Part shown: in pieces, positions 8,255 to 15,392 of the stretch
Numbering within the stretch: position 1 is the stretch's first letter
How the letters are laid out: each line of letters opens with the position of its first letter
NCBI GenBank assembly: GCA_050944475.1
Contig: JBMNRD010000005.1
Location: forward strand, 62,001-126,000
Direction of reading: 5' to 3'
Origin: RGIG5612 sp050944475
Lineage (GTDB): Bacteria > Bacillota > Clostridia > Lachnospirales > Lachnospiraceae
DNA length: 64,000 bases
Translations under genes and position numbers: made by a program
Notes under the pieces: model-generated
Databases searched by the model: none
Told to the model about the DNA's origin: nothing
What the model saw: only the letters and a program-made list of their open reading frames with translations

Positions 8255-8865
8255 CTCCGTATCCGGTTATGTATTATTTCAGGGGCAAAAAGCAGGTCGA
8301 TTATATATTTTAAAAAAGAATGAACACCCTCATCAGTATATAGATTGAAATCAAGCAAATCGTTTGTAACAGTGCGAGTCAAGAATGCTGATTGGATTAC
8401 GGACAGCAGTATGAAAGCGACGACCTTTCTTTTCTCTTCAGAGAAGTTATCCGGCAGTATATTCAGAATCCCCCGGTAACAAGTGACTGAATTAGTATTC
8501 ATATGAGGAGAAGAGAGGTCGCTTAGAATAGAAACCTTGGCAATCTCCGGATTTTCTTTAAGAAAGGCGAAGACACTGGTTGCTCCGGAAAGAAGTCGGT
8601 CTTTCGGCACGTCATTTACTCCCTGGTTGAACTTGAACGAGTGAATGACCTGTTTAATAATGCGCTCAACACATATTTCAATAAGCCTTTCTTTTGACTT
8701 AAAATGGTAGTTAATTAAGCCAATACTTACGTCAGCTTTATGGGCGATATTCCGTATGGTAACACGACTGAGGTCACCGTTAGATTCGCGGATTAGTTCC
8801 GTTGTCGCATCGAGGATGTTCTCTTTTACATCCACATCTGTGCTTTGATCAATATTTTGTTTCAT
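8251..8865 (-). CDS. TetR/AcrR-family regulator, probably autoregulatory
   Basis: This 204-residue TetR-type repressor has its N-terminal helix-turn-helix in TIRNIAHKADVSIGLINYHF and a ligand-binding C-terminal half. I place the start at the ATG at 8865 because AAGGAGG lies 5 bases upstream; a longer reading from 8910 would run through that site and into the operator. The stop overlaps the start of the downstream hydrolase gene, so the two form an operon. The promoter carries two TetR-style palindromes, which indicates that it controls its own operon. The inducer is unknown, but hydrolase substrates are candidates. Confidence 0.88.
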   Translation of the reverse strand: MKQNIDQSTDVDVKENILDATTELIRESNGDLSRVTIRNIAHKADVSIGLINYHFKSKERLIEICVERIIKQVIHSFKFNQGVNDVPKDRLLSGATSVFAFLKENPEIAKVSILSDLSSPHMNTNSVTCYRGILNILPDNFSEEKRKVVAFILLSVIQSAFLTRTVTNDLLDFNLYTDEGVHSFLKYIIDLLFAPEIIHNRIRR

Positions 8866-8877
8866 ATATCCTCCTTT

Positions 8878-8925
8878 TTGAACAGCGTTCAAGATAATTA
8901 TACTGAACATTGTTCAAACCGTCAA
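8878..8925 (-). promoter_or_regulatory. Promoter of the TetR-hydrolase operon with two palindromic operators
   Basis: On the minus strand TTGACG (8925-8920), a 17-bp spacer and TATAAT (8902-8897) form a near-consensus sigma-A promoter. Two palindromes of the form TTGAAC-N3-GTTCAA overlap it. One (8903-8917, CTGAAC-ATT-GTTCAA) fills the spacer, and a perfect one (8878-8892, with AGC in the centre) lies just downstream of the -10. Binding at either site would block transcription. Confidence 0.8.
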
Positions 8926-9067
8926 GCGAAGATTTATAAATTTTTGTTGAAAAGAATTGAAAAATCCAAGAAAAAGAAAAGGTTAGATATATTTAGTAAT
9001 AAGTATATTAGTAGGACTTTGGCATTTCTTTGTACCGAATTTATTTAATTGGTATGATTACTTACTT

Positions 9068-9309
9068 ATGCAATATGAGAATTTAATTGTCGGAATAGAT
9101 TATACGAATTTATGCTTCTCGGCATTGCTTTTCGGAAGCAGTCTGCTTTTAATTATCCTTGCAAAAAGCATTTTTAGATTAAATTATGAAACAATAATGT
9201 TTTATACATTTTTAACTATAGTATGGGTATTCAGAGCTTGTCTTGCGACTTTTATTGAACCGTGGCCATTAGAACCTGTTCCTGCAGCGACTATCGGGCA
9301 ATTAAACAG
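9068..9309 (+). pseudogene. 5' fragment of a membrane protein gene, truncated by the opposing hydrolase gene
   Basis: About 80 codons read as a plausible membrane protein with two hydrophobic segments (LLFGSSLLLIILA and FYTFLTIVWVF), then IEPWPLEPVPAATIGQL. The frame then runs into the antisense of the hydrolase 3' end and loses protein-like character. The ATG has only a weak ribosome binding site. I read it as the surviving 5' end of a gene whose remainder was lost; the family was not recognised. Base composition is more AT-rich than the neighbours. Confidence 0.45.
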
Positions 9310-9318
9310 GTGGCTGGA

Positions 9319-10275
9319 CTATTTCCCTTGCTCGGCAAGAAATTCCGCTAATGAAATAAGTGCCGGCTCGCTACTTAAAAGCTCTCCGTGGGAGATGCCG
9401 GACAGCTCTGTCATTTTACAGTTTTTAAGCAGCATAGCAAGCTTGTATGAGCTTTCGAAAGGTACACGTTCATCATCCTTGCCGGCAATGACAAGAGAGG
9501 GGCAGTCAACCTCGGCAGCATAGTCATAGGTATTCATTTCATAGGATAAGAGCCGTTTGAGAGGTCCGTGAAAAATGTTGACAACGCTGTTATATAGATC
9601 CGCGGAACTGTGGTAGGGCGCAATAAGTACGAGGGCATCCGGGTCGCACAGGGAGGCGGCATAGACTGCAGGTCCGGTTCCCATACTGTAGCCCATGACT
9701 ATAATTTTGTTCTGTCTGCCGGTTGCGGTTTCTTCAGCTCCTTCGGGCAGAGATTCGGCAGGATTGTCACCGGGAGCATTTCCAACAGTGAAGTAATTGA
9801 CCACATCCGCTGCGGTCAGTCGGAGGCTGTCGTCTGTGGCAGCGCCGTCATTTTCACCGTACCCGGGCCAGTCAACTATTGCGATATCGTAATTGATAAA
9901 AAAACCGTCATTTCCGATATCGTTGAAGAGGCAGATGCTTTCGGCAGCCGTATCGTTAATCCCTCCGAAGAAAATGATTAGCCCGTCTTCATCATTCCGG
10001 TCCAGCAGCCAGCCGGAAAGCTCTCCGGGATTTGTGCCGATGGGAACGATAACAGGCTGCGCATCGGGAAGGCTGAGAACTTGCTTATGGGCCTCTTTGT
10101 CAAAATGAGGATTAACCATGAAAAAAGGCGCTGTAAAAAAGGTGACAATACAAAAAACAATGACAACTCCCGTAACAATTCCCAATGCAACTAAAACACG
10201 TCTGAGCCTGCCTGTGGAGCTTTTCGGAGAAATCTTTTTAATCGGAATATTGTTTTGAATTTTTTCTTTATTCAT
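9319..10275 (-). CDS. Alpha/beta hydrolase with N-terminal membrane anchor
   Basis: The 318-residue protein starts with a basic segment, a transmembrane helix at about residues 26-48, and then an alpha/beta hydrolase domain. DWPGYGEND is the conserved turn after strand 4, GYSMGTG is the nucleophile elbow, AGKDDERVPF carries the acid and SGISHGELL the catalytic His. The family resembles BAAT/DUF-type and FrsA-like serine hydrolases (esterase or thioesterase activity). A proline/glutamate-rich loop precedes the nucleophile (about residues 170-190). It is a single-gene unit whose promoter lies only 7 bp before the ATG, so its mRNA may be leaderless. Confidence 0.82.
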   Translation of the reverse strand: MNKEKIQNNIPIKKISPKSSTGRLRRVLVALGIVTGVVIVFCIVTFFTAPFFMVNPHFDKEAHKQVLSLPDAQPVIVPIGTNPGELSGWLLDRNDEDGLIIFFGGINDTAAESICLFNDIGNDGFFINYDIAIVDWPGYGENDGAATDDSLRLTAADVVNYFTVGNAPGDNPAESLPEGAEETATGRQNKIIVMGYSMGTGPAVYAASLCDPDALVLIAPYHSSADLYNSVVNIFHGPLKRLLSYEMNTYDYAAEVDCPSLVIAGKDDERVPFESSYKLAMLLKNCKMTELSGISHGELLSSEPALISLAEFLAEQGK

Positions 10276-10281
10276 GAATTA

Positions 10282-10309
10282 ATTATAACCCCGGGCGGGC
10301 ATTTTTCAA
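10282..10309 (-). promoter_or_regulatory. Sigma-A-type promoter predicting a leaderless mRNA
   Basis: On the minus strand TTGAAA (10309-10304), a 16-bp spacer and TATAAT (10287-10282) lie immediately before the hydrolase ATG at 10275. Initiation 5-9 bp after the -10 would put the transcript start on or next to the ATG, and no Shine-Dalgarno sequence is present. Confidence 0.65.
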
Positions 10310-10349
10310 CTTTTTTCACCGGTTTGCGCCGATAGCTCTGCAAGGGATA

Positions 10350-10383
10350 CTAAAAATGCGGCACACTCTACAGTGTGCCGCAT
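10350..10383 (-). terminator. Rho-independent terminator of the transhydrogenase operon
   Basis: ATGCGGCACACT and AGTGTGCCGCAT form a perfect 12-bp stem with a 4-base loop (10356-10383). On the minus strand it is followed by TTTTTA. It lies 28 bp after the stop of the last operon gene. Confidence 0.88.
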
Positions 10384-10410
10384 CTTGTAAAAATAATTCT
10401 AAAAACAATT

Positions 10411-12486
10411 TTATGAAATAATCCGCAGGGCGCCTGTCGGACAGGCCTCCGCACATCTCAGGCAGTCCTTGCAGTCTGCAATTGTGGCCGGGTCATTGAA
10501 TTCCGGCTTAATAACAGTGGTAAAGCCTCTGCCGACAAGTCCCAGGATTCCTTTGCCGGCGTTTTCGTCACAGGTACGTACGCACAGATTGCAAAGGATA
10601 CATTTGTTTTGGTTTCGTTCAATTACAACAAGTTTTTCCTCGGTAAAACCGAGATGCTGTTCGCCGGCAAAGCGCTCGGGACATATGGCGTCGCAATTTG
10701 CACAGGTTATCAGCCGGCACTCCTCGTAATCGTGGCAGCCGCATTCAAGGCAGCGCCTGGCCTCTGTCAGGACATCATCCTCACTAAAGCCCAGATTGAC
10801 TTCAAGGAAGTTTGTCTTACGAATACTTGGCTCCATCTTGGGCATAACGATTCTCGGCACCTTCTCTTTATCTGCAAGTTCGGTTTTAACTGTATCCAAA
10901 TCCCTTTCGGAAACAAACGGAGCAGTATAGGGTACCATGTCGCCGGACAGATAAGAATGGATGACTTCGGCGGCCTTGTGTGCCTCGCCGATTGCGGAGA
11001 TGGCGATGTGGGGCCCCATATTGGTGGCGTCGCCTACCGCAAATACGTCCTCAAGGCTGGTTCTGAAGGTGGACTCATCCGCACAGATGAAACCGCGCTT
11101 GTTAACATCCAAGGCCTCAAGTCCTGTATTGTCGGAGTTCTGGCCGATTGCCGCAATTACGCAGTCAACATCGAGAATCTCGAACTGCCCTTCAATCGGA
11201 ACGGGGGATCTGCGCCCGGAAGCATCGGGCTCGCCCAGCTCCATTACCTGCAGCTTAAGCTGCCTGACTTTGCCTCCCTCGCTGATGATTTCGGCCGGAT
11301 TGGTAAGGAATTTGAACTGAATGCCTTCTTCAATTGCCTCTTCTATTTCAATGTCATCGGCAGGCATTTCCGCCCGTGTTCTTCGGTAAATGACATATAC
11401 ATTCTCGGCACCCAAGCGGACGCAGGTCCTGCAGGCATCCATGGCGGTATTTCCGCCACCCACAACGGCCACGTTTCTGCCGATGCTTATATCCTCGGTT
11501 AACTTTCCGCCCATTCCGTAAACGTCCACTGCAAGTCCTACGCGGTATAGAAAATCAATCCCTCCGACAACGCCTTGCGCGTCATCTCCCGGGCAGCCAA
11601 CACCCTTGCTTTTCCATGCTCCGATGGCAACCAATACAGCGTCGTAGGTGCTTCGCAATTCTTCAAGAGTAAAATCTCGTCCAAGCTTCATACCGTTTTT
11701 CAGCTCGATGCCTAAATTTGCGATCTCGGCTATTTCTCTTTGGAGAATGCGCTTCGGGAGCCGGTATTCGGGAACCCCGTAACGGAGCATGCCTCCCATT
11801 TCATCCATCTGCTCGAAAACGGTAACCGAATGCCCGTTGAGTCTAAGGAAAAACGCCGCCGTAAGTCCGGCAGGTCCTCCGCCGATTACAGCAACCTTTT
11901 TGCCCGTAAGGGGCTTAACCTCCGGAGCATATGACTTTCCAAAACCAAGGGCAAGGTTCTTGTCCGCGGCAAAATACTTCAAATATGAAATGGAGATTGC
12001 CTCCTCGACATATTGTCTGCGGCAGGTCTCCTCGCATGGATGAGGGCAGACGCGGCCGATTGAGGCGGGAAGGGGATTGGTTTCCTTTATGGACTTTACC
12101 GCCTCCCTGTAATTGCCCTCGGCAATGTGTTTGATATATGCCTGAGGGTCCGTGCCTGCGGGACAATTCAGCCGGCACGGTCCCTGACAGTCACCGTCGT
12201 GATCGCTCATAAGCAGTTCCAAGGCCACTTTTCTTGCCTGTACAACCCTTGGAGTCCGGGTGCTGACTACCCAGCCGTCGGCTGCAACGGTGCTGCATGC
12301 CCTCATCAACTTGGGCAGCCCCTCGCCCTCACAAAGGCATACGCCGCAAGCACCGTACTGCTTCACACCCGCATAGTAACACAGAGTAGGGATGAATATG
12401 CCGTGTTTTACGGCGATGTCAAGAATGGTATCACCTTTATTACCGATACATTCGATTTCGTTTATTGTAATTCTTATCTGTTCCAT
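10411..12486 (-). CDS. Stn-type transhydrogenase NADP(H) subunit: 2Fe-2S/GltD-like flavoprotein with terminal ferredoxin domains
   Basis: The 691-residue protein starts with a [2Fe-2S] domain (Cys36, Cys47, Cys50, Cys64) and a NuoG-like His-Cys [4Fe-4S] site (His96, Cys100, Cys104, Cys108). A GltD/NfnB-type module follows: CPHPCEETC for a cluster, VIGGGPAGL for FAD, VVGGGNTAMD for NADP(H). A Cys-rich linker and two [4Fe-4S] ferredoxin motifs (CILCNLCVRTC, CKDCLRCAEACP) end the protein. The start at 12486 is set by AGGAGG 6 bases upstream; a longer frame from 12516 would overlap the previous gene. With the NuoF- and NuoE-like partners this matches StnC of the Sporomusa-type bifurcating transhydrogenase (NADPH, NAD and ferredoxin). 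An NADH/formate-linked complex is an alternative. Confidence 0.72.
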   Translation of the reverse strand: MEQIRITINEIECIGNKGDTILDIAVKHGIFIPTLCYYAGVKQYGACGVCLCEGEGLPKLMRACSTVAADGWVVSTRTPRVVQARKVALELLMSDHDGDCQGPCRLNCPAGTDPQAYIKHIAEGNYREAVKSIKETNPLPASIGRVCPHPCEETCRRQYVEEAISISYLKYFAADKNLALGFGKSYAPEVKPLTGKKVAVIGGGPAGLTAAFFLRLNGHSVTVFEQMDEMGGMLRYGVPEYRLPKRILQREIAEIANLGIELKNGMKLGRDFTLEELRSTYDAVLVAIGAWKSKGVGCPGDDAQGVVGGIDFLYRVGLAVDVYGMGGKLTEDISIGRNVAVVGGGNTAMDACRTCVRLGAENVYVIYRRTRAEMPADDIEIEEAIEEGIQFKFLTNPAEIISEGGKVRQLKLQVMELGEPDASGRRSPVPIEGQFEILDVDCVIAAIGQNSDNTGLEALDVNKRGFICADESTFRTSLEDVFAVGDATNMGPHIAISAIGEAHKAAEVIHSYLSGDMVPYTAPFVSERDLDTVKTELADKEKVPRIVMPKMEPSIRKTNFLEVNLGFSEDDVLTEARRCLECGCHDYEECRLITCANCDAICPERFAGEQHLGFTEEKLVVIERNQNKCILCNLCVRTCDENAGKGILGLVGRGFTTVIKPEFNDPATIADCKDCLRCAEACPTGALRIIS

Positions 12487-12496
12487 GCCTGCCCTC

Positions 12497-14248
12497 CTAT
12501 TCCGCCACAATTGCATTCTGGCGGCAGGTCCGGATACACTGTCCGCATTTTATGCATTTGTCCGTATCAATTGAATGAACGCCCTTAAGGGTGCCGGTAA
12601 TGGCGCCGACCAAACACTTTCTTGCACAGAGGGTACAGCCTATGCACTTGTCCGGGTCAATTCTGTAGCTCAAAAGGGCAGAGCATTCTCCGGCAGGACA
12701 TTTTTTGTTCTTTATGTGGGCATCGTATTCATTCCTGAAATATCTGATGGTGGTCTGAACCGGATTGGGAGCGGTCTGGCCGAGGCCGCACAAGGCTCCG
12801 TCCTTGATGGAAATGCATAATTCCTCAAGCAACTCGACATCTCCGTCCCTGCCTTCTCCTTCGGTAATCCTCGTCAGAATTTCAAGCATGCGCTTAGTGC
12901 CTATGCGGCAGTGGACGCATTTTCCACAGGATTCTTTGGAGGTAAAATCCAGAAAGAACTTTGCCATGTTCACCATGCAGGTATTTTCATCCATTACCAC
13001 CATTCCGCCCGAACCCATGATGGCACCGGTTTCACTCAGGGACTTATAGTCAATGACAGTATCAAGAAGGTTTTCGGGAATGCAACCGCCCGAGGGCCCG
13101 CCCATTTGAACGGCCTTGATATTCTTTCCTTCTCTGATGCCGCCGCCTATGTTAAAGATGACATGGCGCAGGGTCTTGCCCATGGGGATTTCCACCAGAC
13201 CTCCGCGGTTAATCTTGCCGGTCAGGGCAAATACCTTTGTTCCCTTGCTTCCTTCCGTCCCCATTGCGGCAAATGCTTCGCCGCCGTTGTTGATTATCCA
13301 GGCAACATTGGCAAAGGTTTCGACATTGTTAATGTTGGACGGCTTATATTTATAGCCTGCTGTGGCCGGGAAGGGGGGCTTAAGACGGGGCATGCCGCGC
13401 TTGCCCTCAAGAGATTCAATCAAAGCGGTCTCTTCTCCGCACACGAAGGCGCCTGCACCTGCCATATATCTGAAGGAGCAGCCGAAACCTGTGCCGAGGA
13501 TATTATCCCCGATGAATCCGGCAGCCCTTGCCTGAGCAATTGCATTATTCAGCCTTGAAATTGCCAGAGGATATTCCGCCCTGACATATACGATAGCCTC
13601 CTTCGCTCCGATTGCATAGGCGGCAATCAACATACCCTCAATCAGGTTGTGGGGATTGCTCTCGATTACGGCTCTGTCCATAAATGCGCCGGGGTCGCCT
13701 TCATCTGCGTTGCAGATAAGATATTTTTCTTCGCCGGGGGCTTTCCTTGCGGCGTCCCACTTAAACCAGGTGGGAAAGCCTGCACCGCCTCTGCCGGCAA
13801 GGCCTGAGGTTTTGATGACATTGATGACATCTTCGCTGCTCATATCGGAAAGCACCTTCCTGAGGGCGCTGTATCCGCCCGAGCTTTCATAAGAGGCGAT
13901 ATCGGTGGGGTCAATGATTCCGCAGCCTGCAAGGGCAACGCGGGTTTGCTGCTTTAAGAAGGATGCGTCTTCCTCGGAAATTATCAGGTCGCTTACTGTA
14001 TCAAAGTCGCTATGCCTTACTGCGGCTGCGATGCGCTCCCCGTCTTCCGGACGCACCCTGACAAGCCTTGCAAGAAGAGCATTATCCTCATACAAGTCAA
14101 CTATCGGTTCAAGAAAGCACATTCCGATACATCCCGTTATGCCGAGGGTAAAGGAATCCCCGGGAGTAAAGGCACCGGCAATAGCATTGTAAACCTTGGC
14201 GGCACCGGCGGCGATGCCGCAGCTGCCCTGTCCTACGACAATCCTCAT
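12497..14248 (-). CDS. Stn/HydB-type NuoF-like flavoprotein subunit (FMN, NADH, Fe-S)
   Basis: The 583-residue protein has the HydB/NuoF domain order. An N-terminal thioredoxin-like [2Fe-2S] domain has GSCGIAAGA and GCIGMC. The FMN/NADH-binding NuoF core has GRGGAGFPTW and NADEGDPGAF, followed by an SLBB region and the CGKCVHCRIGT [4Fe-4S] site. Two C-terminal [4Fe-4S] ferredoxin motifs are present (CIGCTLCARKC, CIKCGQCIRTC). Such subunits exchange electrons with NAD(H) and form the bifurcating core of HydABC and StnABC complexes. The start follows GGGAGG and overlaps the upstream NuoE-like gene as ATGA. No HydA hydrogenase gene is adjacent, which favours a transhydrogenase. Confidence 0.85.
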   Translation of the reverse strand: MRIVVGQGSCGIAAGAAKVYNAIAGAFTPGDSFTLGITGCIGMCFLEPIVDLYEDNALLARLVRVRPEDGERIAAAVRHSDFDTVSDLIISEEDASFLKQQTRVALAGCGIIDPTDIASYESSGGYSALRKVLSDMSSEDVINVIKTSGLAGRGGAGFPTWFKWDAARKAPGEEKYLICNADEGDPGAFMDRAVIESNPHNLIEGMLIAAYAIGAKEAIVYVRAEYPLAISRLNNAIAQARAAGFIGDNILGTGFGCSFRYMAGAGAFVCGEETALIESLEGKRGMPRLKPPFPATAGYKYKPSNINNVETFANVAWIINNGGEAFAAMGTEGSKGTKVFALTGKINRGGLVEIPMGKTLRHVIFNIGGGIREGKNIKAVQMGGPSGGCIPENLLDTVIDYKSLSETGAIMGSGGMVVMDENTCMVNMAKFFLDFTSKESCGKCVHCRIGTKRMLEILTRITEGEGRDGDVELLEELCISIKDGALCGLGQTAPNPVQTTIRYFRNEYDAHIKNKKCPAGECSALLSYRIDPDKCIGCTLCARKCLVGAITGTLKGVHSIDTDKCIKCGQCIRTCRQNAIVAE

Positions 14249-14742
14249 GCTTGTACCTCCCTTGCACTGTAATCTTCAAGAATCCCGATAGCCTTCTCAG
14301 GGGTGAGAGCTCCGAAAGTTTCTTCATTAATCATCATCACCGGTGACAGGCTGCAGCAGCCCAGACAAGCTACGTTTTTCATTGTGAAAAGACCGTCCGG
14401 AGTTGTTTGACCGTCGGTGATTCCAAGATAATTGGTGATTGCGGTTTCAATCTTGTCCGAGCCGTTAACGTGGCATGCGGTGCCCTTGCACAGCATAATG
14501 AGATATTTGCCTACGGGCTCCAAGCGAAATTGCGCATAGAAAGTTATAATACCCATTATACGGGCAGGGCCGGTTCCGGTCCGGGCAGCGATGTAGTAGA
14601 TAACGTCAGCCGGAATATAGCCGTAGATTTCCTGCGTTTCCTGAAGTATGCCGATCATATTTCCGGCATCCCTGTCGTACCTGTCAAGCACTTTATCAAG
14701 GGCCGGAATGTCCGCATCCTTGCAGCTGTTACATTGTGTCAT
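14245..14742 (-). CDS. Stn/HydC-type NuoE-like [2Fe-2S] subunit
   Basis: This 165-residue NuoE/HydC homologue has the helical N-terminal domain (IGILQETQEIYGYIP) and the thioredoxin-like [2Fe-2S] domain. Ligands are visible as CKGTACHVNG and CLGCCSLSPVMMI. It would sit on the NuoF-like subunit and relay electrons. It is the first gene of the three-gene operon, with a GGAGG site 8 bases before the ATG and a 4-bp overlap with the next gene. Its 5' side has no adjacent promoter; the best promoter on this strand is about 440 bp upstream, beyond a hairpin terminator. Confidence 0.87.
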   Translation of the reverse strand: MTQCNSCKDADIPALDKVLDRYDRDAGNMIGILQETQEIYGYIPADVIYYIAARTGTGPARIMGIITFYAQFRLEPVGKYLIMLCKGTACHVNGSDKIETAITNYLGITDGQTTPDGLFTMKNVACLGCCSLSPVMMINEETFGALTPEKAIGILEDYSAREVQA

Positions 14743-14954
14743 TTTTTACCTCCGAAAAAAACAGTTTATGGTAAACTTACAGTCGGTGATTATACCATAG
14801 CGCACGGAAAAGCGCCATAGAGATAACAGGGAAATTTTTAAAATTGGGCTGCAAATTCCGAACAATAACCGGAAAGATAAAATAGAAATGTACTATGTTC
14901 CGTATCAGAAAACGCAATAAAAAAATAATAGCCGGTTGTATTCAATAATGAATA

Positions 14955-15178
14955 CAGAAAAAATGGGCATACAAAATGACACAATGTATCCCTTGTATGC
15001 CCATTTGAGGAATATGCTCCGGCGCATTTTTGCTGAGAACTCAGTCAAGTGAAATAACGGCCGGGAAATCGTATATTGTTTTTAGGTAAAATAAGCATCG
15101 CGCAGAACATGCGAGCCGTGAACAGATATAAGCGGAAATTGAGCAACATAAATAATTAGCTAAATTAATTTAATTGTT
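14955..15178 (-). ncRNA. Candidate small RNA or attenuated leader upstream of the transhydrogenase operon
   Basis: In the 650-bp gene-free stretch 14743-15392 the minus strand shows a near-consensus promoter. About 225 bp downstream is a perfect 14-bp stem (AAATGGGCATACAA at 14961-14974 with its complement at 14993-15006), followed on the minus strand by six Ts. This is a promoter-to-terminator unit with no ORF beyond a 10-codon one. It lies 213 bp ahead of the NuoE-like gene on the same strand, so it is either an independent small RNA or a leader whose terminator controls read-through. No known RNA family was recognised. The rest of the gap holds only the glyQS upstream region. Confidence 0.5.
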
Positions 15179-15184
15179 TTGTGC

Positions 15185-15213
15185 ATTATATACATAAGAT
15201 TTCCCCTTTGCAA
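15185..15213 (-). promoter_or_regulatory. Strong sigma-A-type promoter on the minus strand
   Basis: TTGCAA (15213-15208), a 17-bp spacer and a perfect TATAAT (15190-15185) lie on the minus strand. Just upstream at 15229-15245 is TTGTTAT-N3-TTATCAA (plus-strand reading), which resembles the redox-sensing Rex operator but with a 3-bp instead of a 4-bp centre. Confidence 0.65.
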
Positions 15214-15392
15214 ATCTTTTTCGGGAATTTGTTATTATTTATCAATAAAAAAAGAAACAGATTGTGCATAATAATAAGACAAGTTACATAGAAAGAGGTT
15301 GAAAAAAACATACATTCGGCGAAAGTTGTGGAATTATCCGGCTGAATGAGGTATCATATTATGATGGAATTTCAGACAAAGGAAGAAGAAGC

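Noticed and set aside
8920..9067. 67-codon frame starting at 8845
   Set aside because: It begins inside the TetR gene on the opposite strand and crosses its operators; no coding support.
10609..11502. 297-codon plus-strand open frame
   Set aside because: It is antisense to the GltD-like subunit with clear cofactor motifs, and has no start signal.
10411..14742. HydABC electron-bifurcating hydrogenase
   Set aside because: No HydA [FeFe]-hydrogenase gene is adjacent, and the third gene is a GltD-like NADP(H) flavoprotein, so a transhydrogenase fits better.
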